Source of the DNA: Lepus europaeus
Taxonomy: Eukaryota > Chordata > Mammalia > Lagomorpha > Leporidae
Assembly (NCBI RefSeq): GCF_033115175.1
Contig: NC_084850.1
Location: 21,669,218 to 21,733,217, forward strand
Reading direction: 5' to 3'
Length of the DNA: 64,000 bases
The notes below the pieces were generated by a model. That model did not search any database and was not told where the DNA came from. It saw only the letters and a list, made by a program, of their open reading frames with translations. Positions 47,025 through 56,460 of the stretch are shown piece after piece. Every line of letters starts with the position of its first letter. Within the stretch, counting starts at the first letter, position 1. A program made the position numbers and the translations under genes.

Positions 47025-47370
47025 TAACTAGCCCGCTCTAGCCAGGGGTTCCCCATCTCCGGATTCAACCAGCCAAAGGTTGGAAATAGTCCCAAAAAAA
47101 TTGCATTTGTCCTGAACATGTTACAGGCACTTTTGGGGTCATTATTCTCTAAATAACACAGCATAAAACTGTTTGCATAGCATTTATTCTGTATTAGGTA
47201 TTATAAGGAATTGGGAGATGATTTAAATATATGGGAGAATGTGGGTAGGTTCCATGCAAATACTACACCCACTGTTTCACATAGGGACTTGAGCATCTGC
47301 AGATTCTGGAATCTGTGAGGGGCCCCGGAACCCGTTCTCTGCAGATACTGCACGACAACTGTATATACAA
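47025..47370 (-). mobile_element. Tigger/MER2-like DNA transposon remnant
   Basis: 'gcatagcatttattctgtat', 'aggtattataaggaattggg', 'agatgatttaaatatatggg', 'gggacttgagcatctgcaga', and 'tctgcagatactgcacgaca' follow a well-known mammalian TcMar-Tigger-type element whose terminal repeat reads CAGTCGTCCCTCGG. A related remnant lies at 62130-62410. Orientation is tentative. Confidence 0.65.
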
Positions 47371-47945
47371 TTATGCTTTGTCCGCTTAAAAAAAGATCAG
47401 CAGCTGAACTTTATAAGCAGCATTTGCAGCGCAAAAAAAAAAAAAAAGTTAAAGATGGAGGTTAAGTGGAAGCTCCTCTTTTCTCTTTCCTGTCTGTTTG
47501 TTGTGTTTGTTCAATCTATTCCATTCCTGTATATATCAAGAAAAGTGGGCTGTCTTGGATCTCAGTCTTGCCTTGCTAATCTGATTTAATCCTTCTCAGT
47601 GACTGATGTAGGTATCTCTTAAACGTAAACACTTTGGATTCTTCTGAACTTAATTAAAAGAATAGCTTTGATTGGGGGGGGGGGACAAAAAGAAGAAATA
47701 GAGTTCTTATGTCCCAAACCAAAAGTTCGATGATGTTTTTAAATGTAAAGAGTTTATTAAGAATTAAGTTTATTAGGGAGTTCTTGCAAAAAAAAAAAAA
47801 AAAGGAGGAGGAAGGAGGAAACTCCATTAAAGGAGCTAATGGGAAATGTATATGCATAAACCACATTGAGAAAAACAGAAAGCTACTTGTGCTCTGTAGC
47901 TGCAAGGAAAGCAAACATTTTGCATGCAGGTGTTATTAGCAGCAG
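47371..47945. other. Unassigned unique stretch
   Basis: No repeat bodies are recognised; a G-run (47673-47682) and an A-run (47789-47804) are the only simple features. Confidence 0.5.
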
Positions 47946-47949
47946 GGGG

Positions 47950-48172
47950 TTTGCCCGCCGCCCGCCCTGTCTCTAGAGCTGGGTTCAGCACAGTATGTAC
48001 CAATAGCTGAGTCCTGCTTGCTTATACAAATGTATCTAAAGGCGCTGGTCCTGGAACATCACAGGGTTAATTTCCCATCCCGTCTAAGTGGGGCTTGTGG
48101 TAATGCAAACCCCGAGACCTGCTTTCTAACCGCCCAGGAGCCTCAGCAAGAAGCTGGACAATAGTCCCAAAG
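47950..48172 (+). promoter_or_regulatory. Candidate proximal PLAC1 promoter and non-coding first exon
   Basis: Within a CSINE-free stretch, a GC-rich GCCCGCCGCCCGCCCTG (47954-47970) precedes a CCAAT at 48000-48004 and a TATA-like TATACAAAT at 48023-48031. About 140 bp further on lies a good 5' splice donor, CAAAG|GTGAGC, with the exon edge at 48172. A transcript starting near 48055 would give a ~120-nt first exon that could splice 3.3 kb to the acceptor at 51446. In human, PLAC1 is reported to use a distal and a proximal promoter. The layout is seen; the function is inferred. Confidence 0.3.
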
Positions 48173-50182
48173 GTGAGCACTCCCTTCGATGCATTTCTTT
48201 TCTTTCCCAGTCCTCAACCCCCTCCCCAACTCGGAAGATTTCTGGAGACTTTAAATAGAATTCTGTCCACAGCTCCTATGCTGTGTGCACAGCCCCAACC
48301 ACGGCTAAAAATACCTTCAGCTTGGCACCCTGTCTTCTGGCAGCCCCTTCCCATCTCTAGCCTCTTGGCTTTCCTTTCCTCTGTCCCCAGTAGCTAGAGC
48401 CCACCTTCTCCTTCGCTTATCCAGGATCCCATTCGGCCAGCACGTTTCAGCTGGGTGTAAGAAAAGCCAGCTGATGTGAAATCACAGTGTGTTGTGAATT
48501 AATTATAACCATCCCCCAACACACACACACACACACACACACCCCTCCCCTCTCCTTCCTTGGGAATGGCAGGCAGCAGAGGGAAGGGAGACTGTCCCAT
48601 TTGGGTGATCTGTGTTCAACAAACGGGAGCAGGTTCCCGAAGTGTGGCATGAAGCTAGACGGGCACAAACTCCTGTGCAGAGACATTCCACTCCCTTCCT
48701 CATCGCCTGCCTCTCACTTTAGACACACAGCCTGAAATAGGGGTCCCACGGACTGATTTTTCTTTTTAGGCTTTATCTGAGCTCAAAGGTATGCTGTCAC
48801 ACGCAAGGACAGCTGCATGTACTGCTCTCCTCACAAAGTAATCCGGTACACATTCTGTCCTGTCCAAGTCTGGGGTTTTATCCTAAATGAACTCCCAAAC
48901 CCAGTCATGTTGCTGAACCCTCTTCCTTTGAGATGGATTCCGGGCCGTGTAATTTAAGAAGTGGTTATGGGGGCTGAGGTAATCTAAAATGGCTTCTTGC
49001 TGGGCGTGGAGGGTTGGAGGTGGGGAGCAACTGTCTTGCTTCTGGAAGAATCTAGGCTGTTTATAACTCTATTTCGATTATCTGCAAAAGGGAGGGGAGA
49101 GAGGGAAGAGAACACTCAAGTATTTGAGGGAGGGAGAGAAGATGGGACATTTAACTGCCTGGGCAAGAACAGCCTTCAATTCGGGTCTCAGTTTTGGGGT
49201 TTGAGCAACACAAATGGAGTGAACAGATTGCTTCCTTGGTCTGTCTCAGCAACTACTTAACGAGGAGGTTTTTGTTCAGGGTGCATTAGGCCAAACTGTG
49301 AGATAATGTTAAGGAAAGAAGGAGAGAGGCAGAGGAAAGAGGAGCGGGGTGGGGGAAGGGGCAGAAAGTGTGTTTGCAACAAGGTGTTCTTTAAACTGAG
49401 ACAGTAGTGCACAGAGGTGGCCGCGGCGGTTAGCTCAATTTGCAGAAAGAAAATAGCGTGTAGCCTTCTGCAACAAGTGGAGGTTTGCTTACCTGTTGAA
49501 TCACGCAGGAAGAGTTTGCATCATGATTTACTTCTTTTCATCGTTGTTGTTTGATTTTGTTTGTTTGAGGGTTTGGTGGAGGAGGTGGGCAACAGGATAG
49601 GTTTTGTTTGTTGGTTTCTTGCTGATGCTTCTAAATGTGCTATGTGAAAAACAAGAAGGTAGTCCCAAGAGAGACATTGCAGAGTGAACAAGGAGTAGAG
49701 GCATAGGGCCAGCAGATCCTTTAGGCTTCTCCTACACCCCAGCATCCCTGCCAAGGAAGCAAAGCGTGAGAGCCACAGAGAGCCATCTGTGCCACCCAGA
49801 AACAACGCAATTCATCCAGGCAGGCACACCTTTCTCTAGAGGACCGCTGTGCCTTGGTTCCCATCAAAGAATCACTATCGAAGACACAGAAAGAACTCTG
49901 TTTCTGCAACTTTAGAAAGGGGGAAGGGGTGTCATGGGATGCATTTTTGGCTCAGTGTTATGCATATAGAAAACTCAAAAATACTAGCCAAAGAATGAAC
50001 TCATTTATGCAGGGGTTACATATCTCAGTAGGGAACAAAAGTGAATCTCTACACTTGCGCAAGTTCATTCCCTTCCAAATTTTAGACACTTTGCTCTTTT
50101 ACTCATATCTTTCTCACTTTTAAAATGAAAGCTGAGCTGAACATGTGATGATTCCCTTCCTTCCTTCCTTCTATTTTTCCCT
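48173..50182. other. Unassigned unique stretch
   Basis: It holds an (AC)n run at about 48520-48542. No interspersed repeat is recognised until 50183. Confidence 0.5.
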
Positions 50183-50290
50183 CCCTGTTTGTGCATTTGT
50201 CAGAGTACCTGGGTTCCAGTCCAAGCTCCAGCTCTAGATTCCAGCTTGCTGCTCATACAGACCCTGAGAGGCAGCTGAGATGGCTTTTGA
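50183..50290 (+). mobile_element. CSINE fragment
   Basis: Only 'cagagtacctgggttccagt' through 'gagaggcagctgagatggct' remains, equivalent to the B-box region and centre of an old-subfamily C repeat. Confidence 0.65.
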
Positions 50291-50404
50291 CATTCTGTTT
50301 GAGACACCTATTCTTGGCATGGCATTTTTCTTTCCACCGCTCCCTTTACCACTGTAAGGGGCAAAACAGAGCAGTGGAAAGAAAAATTCAGTGAAAAGGT
50401 TGAG

Positions 50405-50692
50405 GGTCAGTATTGGGGCACAGCTGTAGCTTGCAACACCGGCAGCCCACGTCGTTGCTGGTTAAGTCTGGTTTCTCTACTTCCGATCCAACTCCCTGCT
50501 AATGCAGCTGGGAAGGCAGTGGAAGATGGCTCATACTTGGGTCCGTGTTACCCATGTGGGAAACCTGGCTGGAGTTTCAGGCTCCTGACTTTGGGCCTGC
50601 CTCAGACCTGGCTATTGTGGACATTTGGGGAGTGAACCAGCAGGTGGAAGACACTCTGCCTTTCAAATCAATACATAAATCTTTACCAAAGA
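50405..50692 (+). mobile_element. CSINE, shortened CT segment
   Basis: The diverged head 'gtcagtattggggcacagct' leads to 'ctacttccgatccaactcc' and an end CTTTCAAATCAATACATAAATC with little CT-rich sequence. Confidence 0.88.
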
Positions 50693-50792
50693 CAAAAGCA
50701 ATAGAGTCGTTCACTAAGATGATTTGTGAGAAGACTGTAGCCCTTAAAGCGGGAAGTGTTGCCAGGCTGAAGGCTGAATTAAACCCTATCTC

Positions 50793-51118
50793 CTGGGGCA
50801 GGCCTTTGGCTCAGCCATGAAGATGCCATTTGGGACACTCACATTCCCATATCAGAGTGCCTGAGTTCGAATCCTGGCTCCACTTCTGATTCCTGCTAAT
50901 GCAGGAATGCACATCTTGGTGGGCAGCAAGTACCTGGGTCTCTGCCGTCCACACAAGAGACCCAGATGGAGTTTTTGGCTTCTGGCTTTGGCCTGTGCCA
51001 GCCTCGGCTATTAGGAGAGTTTGAGGAATGAATGAGTGGACGGAAGATCTTTCTCTGTTTGTCTGCCTTTATCTCTACCTATCTCTGTGCCTTTCAAAGA
51101 AATAAAAATAAATTTTAA
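50793..51118 (+). mobile_element. CSINE, old subfamily
   Basis: The head GGGGCAGGCCTTTGGCTCAG, core 'agagtgcctgagttcgaatc' and end CTTTCAAAGAAATAAAAAT define an old copy about 330 bp before the PLAC1 splice acceptor. Confidence 0.9.
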
Positions 51119-51420
51119 AAATTAAATAAACTGTCTCCCATTTCATGTTGGGGTTACACACAGAGGTACACCACTCCTGATCCCTTTAAACTCTAATCAT
51201 TTTGCATGTGAGGGATATGTGTTTTATATTAAAACAGCATGGGAAAATGGCTTTAAGAAGCCATTTCAGTTGTCTGTAAACACAAGAGTTCCAACAATGA
51301 AATTAAAATTCAGTTCCCTCTCATAAGAATGTTTTCCTCTTTTTAATACTTTAAGATTAGCCTTTTGCTTAAAAAAGGGTGTGATCATGTTTGAACTTTC
51401 AATAGGAATTAAGATGACTT

Positions 51421-51446
51421 GTCTCTTGTGTCTTTGTGTGCTCTAG
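51421..51446 (+). promoter_or_regulatory. PLAC1: 3' splice acceptor of PLAC1 coding exon
   Basis: A pyrimidine/GT-rich tract GTCTCTTGTGTCTTTGTGTG runs into CTCTAG, with AG at 51445-51446. The exon would start AAATCCTCACTGG at 51447, giving 59 nt of 5' UTR before the ATG. The acceptor argues for an authentic terminal exon and against a retrocopy. The intron extends upstream at least to the candidate donor at 48172 or beyond the window. Confidence 0.75.
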
Positions 51447-51505
51447 AAATCCTCACTGGACACCTTCCTGTTTCCTGTGGGTTGTTAACTTGATCGGCTG
51501 CAGCG

Positions 51506-52126
51506 ATGCATGTTGCCCAGTTGGTAGCAGGAACAGTCTTCCTGACCTCTGTGTTTTCAGCCTGTTCTGGACAAAATCCAATGACTGTGCTGTGCTCCAT
51601 AGACTGGTTCATGGTCACGGTTCAACCCTTCATGTTGAACAACGATGTGTATGTACACTTCTATGAGTTACACCTGGGCCTGGGTTGCCCCGCCAACCAC
51701 GTTCAGCCACACGCCTACCAGTTCACCTACCGTGTTACTGAATGTGGCATCAAGGCCAAGGCCATCTCCCAAGACATGGTTATCTACAGCACTGAGATGC
51801 ACTACGCTTCTGTGGGCACATCCTCTCGGTATGCAATCCCAGTGTCGTGTATTGCTCCTCAGAAGTCACCCTGGTTCACTGTGCCTGCCTCCATGACAGT
51901 AGCCGGAGAAGGAGGAGCCACGGCCTCCACCGATGAGACAGGCCACAAGGGGTTCACCTTGGCGCAGTCTGACGAAGTGACTGACCATGCTTGTCTACCT
52001 TGTGTGGTCACTGAACAAGAGCGCCCCCCAGCTCCGTATCACCAAATAGAGATGGAGGAGGATCCTCCTGCGCAGTCCTCTCCCTTTGTCGATATCTCTG
52101 AGGATGTTTCTGCTTACTTGACTTGA
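51506..52126 (+). CDS. PLAC1: Placenta-specific protein 1 (PLAC1), complete coding frame in one exon
   Basis: It encodes a 206-residue secreted or membrane-associated protein of trophoblast; family knowledge links it to placental growth. A hydrophobic signal segment covers about residues 1-20, followed by SGQNPMTVLCSIDWFMVTV at 21-39, which opens a ZP-N type domain to about residue 117. The four ZP-N cysteines are present (30, 61, 80, 115), as are LHLGLGCP and QPHAYQFTYRVTECGI. The C-terminal third is diverged and acidic and ends ISEDVSAYLT. I recall human PLAC1 as 212 residues with a longer end. An in-frame TGA at 51491-51493 fixes this ATG as the first; it has G at -3. The whole ORF lies in one exon, as in human, behind an acceptor at 51446, with AATAAA signals from 52278. 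No stop or frameshift interrupts it. A retrocopy is less likely. Confidence 0.92.
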   Translation: MHVAQLVAGTVFLTSVFSACSGQNPMTVLCSIDWFMVTVQPFMLNNDVYVHFYELHLGLGCPANHVQPHAYQFTYRVTECGIKAKAISQDMVIYSTEMHYASVGTSSRYAIPVSCIAPQKSPWFTVPASMTVAGEGGATASTDETGHKGFTLAQSDEVTDHACLPCVVTEQERPPAPYHQIEMEEDPPAQSSPFVDISEDVSAYLT

Positions 52127-52277
52127 TCCCTATCTTTGCGCGCGGGGGTGGGGGAGGGGCTCATGAAAATGTTGTTTCTAGAATTCTATGTAGTATTTAC
52201 TCATGTCAGATGAATACATGCCCTTGTGGCTCTCCTATGACCACTTTGGAGAATGGTTGATCCATCACAATGTCAAG

Positions 52278-52329
52278 AATAAAAGGGTTTTTTTTATATG
52301 TTTAATAAAGTTTTTGAAAAGAAAATAAA
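52278..52329 (+). terminator. PLAC1: PLAC1 poly(A) signal cluster
   Basis: Three AATAAA hexamers lie at 52278-52283, 52304-52309 and 52324-52329, separated by T-rich stretches. The first is 152 nt after the stop codon. A 3' UTR of about 170-230 nt is implied. Confidence 0.75.
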
Positions 52330-52714
52330 AATTCTAATGGCATTAAAAATAGCAGTTGGACATTTTTATTTAATAAACATATATGGTTTTACTCTGGTCC
52401 AGGCATTGTTCTAAGTGCTTTGCAAACATTAGTATCTGGTCTTCCTACTCTAGGATATTTCTCTCTCTTTTAAGGTCCTCGAAGAAAGTCTTCCTCAACT
52501 GAATTGCTCCGCCTGTATCCCCATTTCACTTAATGCTCTGAACTACTAAGGAGCTAGATGCATGCCTTCTTAGTTTGATCCACGGCTATATCACTTTTCA
52601 TGCACGGAAAACAGAGGCCACGCTAAGGATTTATAAATTGTCAATGGTTCTAAGAATTGTTTAAATTGCATTCCACATCTTAGCAGCTAAATGGTAAGTT
52701 CCTGAGGCCAACAG
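52330..52714. other. PLAC1 downstream flank with MIR fragment
   Basis: 'tctggtccaggcattgttct' followed by 'aagtgctttgcaaacattag' (52394-52433) matches the minus-strand MIR 3' end. The rest is unassigned. Confidence 0.6.
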
Positions 52715-52731
52715 CTGAATCTCAGACTTTA

Positions 52732-53060
52732 TTTTTTTTTAAGATTTATTTATTTATTTGAAAGGCAGAGCTACAGAGAGGCAGAGAGAGAGAGAGAGAG
52801 AGATCTTTCATTGGCTGGTTCACTCCCCAGATGAGCGCAGCGGCTGGAACTGCGCTGATCTGAAGCCAGGAGCCAAGAGCTTCTTTCGGGTCTCCCACGT
52901 GGGTGCAGGGGCCCACGGACTTGGGCCATCTTCCACCGCTTTTTCAGGCCATAGCAGAGAGCTGGATCGAAAGTGGAGCAGCTGGGACTTGAACCGGTGC
53001 CCATATGGGATGCCGGAACTGCAGGCGGTGGCTTTACCCATTATGCCACAGCACCAGCCC
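52732..53060 (-). mobile_element. CSINE, minus strand, 17-bp perfect TSD
   Basis: CTGAATCTCAGACTTTA is identical at 52715-52731 and 53061-53077. The copy is well preserved (AAGATTTATTTATTTATTTG tail side, TGGCCC-type head), so this is one of the younger insertions. Confidence 0.97.
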
Positions 53061-53163
53061 CTGAATCTCAGACTTTAGTCACAGATAGATAATAATTGGA
53101 AAGGAATCTCTCAAACATACAGAGCATTTCAAAAAGTTCAAGAAAAAGTCAAAAGTATGATTA

Positions 53164-53311
53164 GGGGTCGGCACTGTGGTGTAGTAGGTTAAGTCTCCAC
53201 CTACAGCACCAGCATCCCATATGGGTGCTGGTTCAAGTCCTGGCTGCTCCACTTCCAATCCAGCTCCCTGCTAATGGTCTGGGAAAGCAGTGGAAGGTGG
53301 CCCAAGTGCCA
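53164..53311 (+). mobile_element. CSINE 5' half, plus strand
   Basis: The head GGGGTCGGCACTGTGGTGTAG runs to 'cagtggaaggtggcccaagt' and stops abruptly, lacking the 3' half and tail. It abuts a full minus-strand CSINE, forming an inverted pair. Confidence 0.9.
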
Positions 53312-53317
53312 TCATAC

Positions 53318-53588
53318 TTTTTTAAAAAAAGATTTATGCATTTATTTGAAAGACAGAGGGAGAGACAGAGAGATTTTCTATCTGCTGGTTCACTCCCCAA
53401 ATGCCCGCAACAGGCAGAGCTGGGCTGATCTGAAGCCGTGGAGCCAGAGGCTTTTTCCAGGTCTCCCACATGGGTACGGGGCCCCTGGACTGGGCCATCC
53501 TCTAACTTCTGTCTCAGGCTATTAACAGGAAGCTGGATCAGAAGAGGAGCAACCGGGACTTGAACTGGTGTCCATAGCACTAGCCCCA
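53318..53588 (-). mobile_element. CSINE, minus strand, shortened head
   Basis: From 'ttttttaaaaaaagatttat' to 'tccatagcactagcccc'; the CATCCCATATGGG region near the head is deleted. Its promoter half is complementary to the preceding plus-strand half-element. Confidence 0.9.
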
Positions 53589-53644
53589 AGTTTAAAATTC
53601 TTAAGAATGATATACTACTATACTTCTAGTGATCTGTGACTGCT

Positions 53645-53989
53645 TTTTTTAAGATTTACTTATATATTTGAAAGGCAGAGTTACAGAGATAGAAGGAGAG
53701 ACAGAGAAACGGAGGGACAGAGAGAAAGGCCTTCCATCTGCTGATTCTCTCTCCAAATGGCTGCAATGGCCAGGGCTGGGCCAGGCCGAAGCCAGGAGTC
53801 AGGAGTTTCTTCCAGGTCTCCCACGTAGATGCAGGGGTCCAAGCACTTGGGCCATCCTCCGATGCTTTCCCAGGCGCATTTAGCAGGGAGCTGGATGGGA
53901 AGTGGAGCAGCCAGGAATTCAACTGGCACCCATATTAGGTGCCAATGCTGTAGGCCATGGCATAACACACTGTGCCACAGCACAGGCCC
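53645..53989 (-). mobile_element. CSINE, minus strand, TSD visible
   Basis: 'tctgtgactgctttt' before and 'tctgtgactatttt' after it form an approximate duplication. It is full length. Confidence 0.93.
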
Positions 53990-54196
53990 CAGTCTGTGAC
54001 TATTTTAATATTTACATGAGTGAGATGGACATCTCATCATTTGCTTATTGTTTAGAGTCGTGCCTATATTTCTGTTGAACTATTGACTTTTTACCGTTGA
54101 ACTCTTTATTTAGTTGAGCATTAAGCCTCTAACGACAATGTAAATTTAAAATATGCTATTTTTAAAAACCCTTAAAAACAGAAGATATGAGTTTAC

Positions 54197-54500
54197 TTTG
54201 GTGCAAAAATCTTTGAAATCCATGCATAGTTTTTCTAATTTTATTTATGGTAAACAAGTTTCATGTATTCTGTATATACAGATTTAGGAACACACTGATA
54301 CTCCCCACCCTACCCTCCCTCCCACTCACGCTCCCACCCTTCCTCCTCCCCCCTCTCTTATTCCCTCTCTTAATTTTCACAATGATCTACTTTCAGTTTA
54401 CTTTATACTCATAAGATTAACCCTACACTAAGTAAAGAGTTCAACAAATAGTAAGAAGAAAAAAACATTTACCATATATTACAAAGAATTTTGCACCAAA
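54197..54500. mobile_element. Candidate DNA-transposon-like unit with inverted ends
   Basis: TTTGGTGCAAAAATCTTTG at 54197-54215 and the complement of 54482-54500 match at 18 of 19 positions, enclosing about 265 bp with a CCCTCC-rich core (54305-54360). TTGGTGCAAAA recalls mariner-type ends, but no TA target-site duplication was confirmed. It may instead be part of a lagomorph repeat I cannot name. Confidence 0.35.
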
Positions 54501-54650
54501 AAACCCTTAAACCTTTAATTCCATTTTCCACAGACTTTTTTGTTATACTCTCATAGATGATCAGAAAAACTTTACAAAGTTTGCCTGTCTAATTCACTTT
54601 TTTTAAAATGCACATAGTGTTCCATTGAGCATGGCTTCCCATCAGATTTT

Positions 54651-54975
54651 TTTTTAAAGATTTTATTTATTTGAGAGGTAGAGTTACAGACAGGTGAGAC
54701 GGAGAGACAGACAGAAAGGTCTTCCTTCCCCTGGTTCACTCCCCAGATGGCCGCAACGGCCGGAGCTGCTCTGATCCGAAGCCAGGAGCTAGGAGCTTCC
54801 TCTGGTCTCCCATACAGGTGCAGGGTCCCAAGCACTTGGGCCATCTTCTACTGCTTTTCCAGGCCACAGCAGAGAGCTGGATTGGAAGTGGAGCAGCCAG
54901 GACTAGAACTGGCACCCATATGGCATGCTAGTGCCACAGGCGGAGGATTAACCCACTGTGCCACAGTGCCGGCCC
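54651..54975 (-). mobile_element. CSINE, minus strand, TSD visible
   Basis: CAGATTTT occurs at 54643-54650 and 54976-54983. From 'tttaaagattttatttattt' to 'gccacagtgccggcccc'. Confidence 0.94.
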
Positions 54976-54983
54976 CAGATTTT

Positions 54984-55335
54984 CTTTTTTTTTTTTTTAA
55001 GATTTATTTATTTATTTTGAAAGTCAGAGTTACACACACACACACACACACGGGGGGGGGAGGGGAAAGAGAGAATCTTCATCCACTGGTTCACTCCCCA
55101 GATGGCCGAAACGACTAGGGCAGGGCCAGGCTGAAGCCAGGAGCCTGGAGCTGCTTCTGGGTCTCCCATTTGGGTGCAGGGGCCCAAGCAGTTGGGCCAT
55201 CTTTCTACTGCTTTCCAAGGTGCATTAACGGGGAACTGGATGGGAAGTGGAGCAGCCAGGACTTGAACCAGTATGCGTATGGGATGCCAGCACCAGAGGC
55301 AGCAGCTTTCATCCACTGTGCCACAAAGTCGTCCT
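54984..55335 (-). mobile_element. CSINE, minus strand, (AC)n and G-run inside
   Basis: It lies directly behind the previous copy in the same orientation. It carries (AC)n at 55033-55050 and a nine-G run where the usual GA-rich segment lies. It ends 'ccacaaagtcgtcctccc'. Confidence 0.92.
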
Positions 55336-55472
55336 CCCAATTTGCTTTCTCAAGGGCTTGGAGGGGTAAGGATAAGTGAATTATTCAGCAAAATGAGTGC
55401 TACAACACCCAGGCTCTGCTGTAAGCACTGAGGATATGGTAATGAGTAAAAAAAAAAAAAAGGGACTCAAGG

Positions 55473-55771
55473 GGGCCGGCGCTGTGGCTCACTTGGTTAA
55501 TCCTCCGCCTGCGGCGCCAGCATCCCCTATGGGCACGGGGTTATAGTCCCGGTTGCTCCTCTTCCAGTCCAGCTCTCTGCTGTGGCCCGGGAAGGCAGTG
55601 GAGGATGGCCCAGGTGCCTGGGCCCCTGCACCTGGCTCCTGGCTTTGGATTGGTGCAGCGCGCCCGCAATAGCGGCCATTTGAGGAGTAAACCAATGGAA
55701 GGAAGACCTTTCTCTCTCTCTCTCTCTCACTGTCCAACTCTACCTGTCAAATTAAAAAAAAAAAAAAGGAC
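55473..55771 (+). mobile_element. Young CSINE subfamily
   Basis: The head is GGGGCCGGCGCTGTGGCTCAC with 'ctgcggcgccagcatcccct'; the tail is CTGTCAAATT plus A-run. GGACTCAA on both sides (about 55463 and 55769) fits a target duplication. A ~30-bp internal deletion removes the 'acccgcgtgggagacc' block. Confidence 0.94.
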
Positions 55772-55984
55772 TCAAAAGAAATTGAGGTCACACAGGTAGT
55801 AAACATAAACAAAGACAAATTCAGATTGTGGCAAAGGCTTTGGAGAACTTTAACGATGTGATAGGACAAAAACTGGAGAAAGGGCTAGAGCGGTTAGGGA
55901 AGGGCTCCAAGCCCTTGTCATTTGACCTGAATTTTCAATGTGATAAAGGAGCCAGATCTGGAATGATGTAGAGAAAACATTCCA
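55772..55984. other. Unassigned non-coding stretch
   Basis: Possible ancient repeat ('ttggagaactttaacgatgt'), not assignable. Confidence 0.4.
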
Positions 55985-56120
55985 CATAATAAAATCATCT
56001 CATTTAATTTTCATCACAACCCTATGAGAAAGGTACTCTCATTATACCCATTTTCCAAATTAGAAAGCGGAGGCACAGTGATTTAGGAAGTTTGCCCAAG
56101 GCCACCCACCTATTAAGAAG
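55985..56120 (-). repeat. MIR, minus strand
   Basis: 'atctcatttaattttcatca', 'caaccctatgagaaaggtac', 'cattttccaaattagaaagc', 'ggaggcacagtgatttagga' match a complemented MIR core. Confidence 0.8.
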
Positions 56121-56155
56121 CAGATTATTTTGTTAGTTTAAAAATTTATTTGATG

Positions 56156-56455
56156 AAGCCGGCGTTGTGGCATAGTGGATAAAGCTGCCACCTGAGATGC
56201 CAGTATCTCATATGGGCATTGATTCAAGTCCCAGATGCTCCACTTTTGATCCTGCTTCCTGTTGATAGCCTGGGTAAGGCAGCAGATGTCTTTGGGCTCC
56301 TGCCATCCATGTGGGAGACCCAGAAGAAGCTCCTGGCTTTGGCCAGCCCCAGCCCTAGCCATTGCAACCATATGGGGAGTGAACCAGCAGATGGAAGATC
56401 TCTCTCTCTTTCGCTCCTCATCTCTGTAACTCTTTCAAATAAATAAGTCTTTTTA
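56156..56455 (+). mobile_element. CSINE inserted into the tail of another CSINE
   Basis: The head is AGCCGGCGTTGTGGCATAGTG. It is flanked by 'aaaatttatttgat' (left) and 'aaaagtttgtttgat' (about 56467, right), the tail sequence of the opposite-strand CSINE that follows. The pair is therefore nested tail to tail. Confidence 0.92.
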
Positions 56456-56460
56456 AAAAT

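Noticed and set aside
51447..52330. PLAC1 frame as a processed retro-pseudogene
   Set aside because: The frame is intact, a strong splice acceptor lies at the expected place, no flanking TSD or A-tail ending was found, and PLAC1 is naturally single-coding-exon in other mammals.
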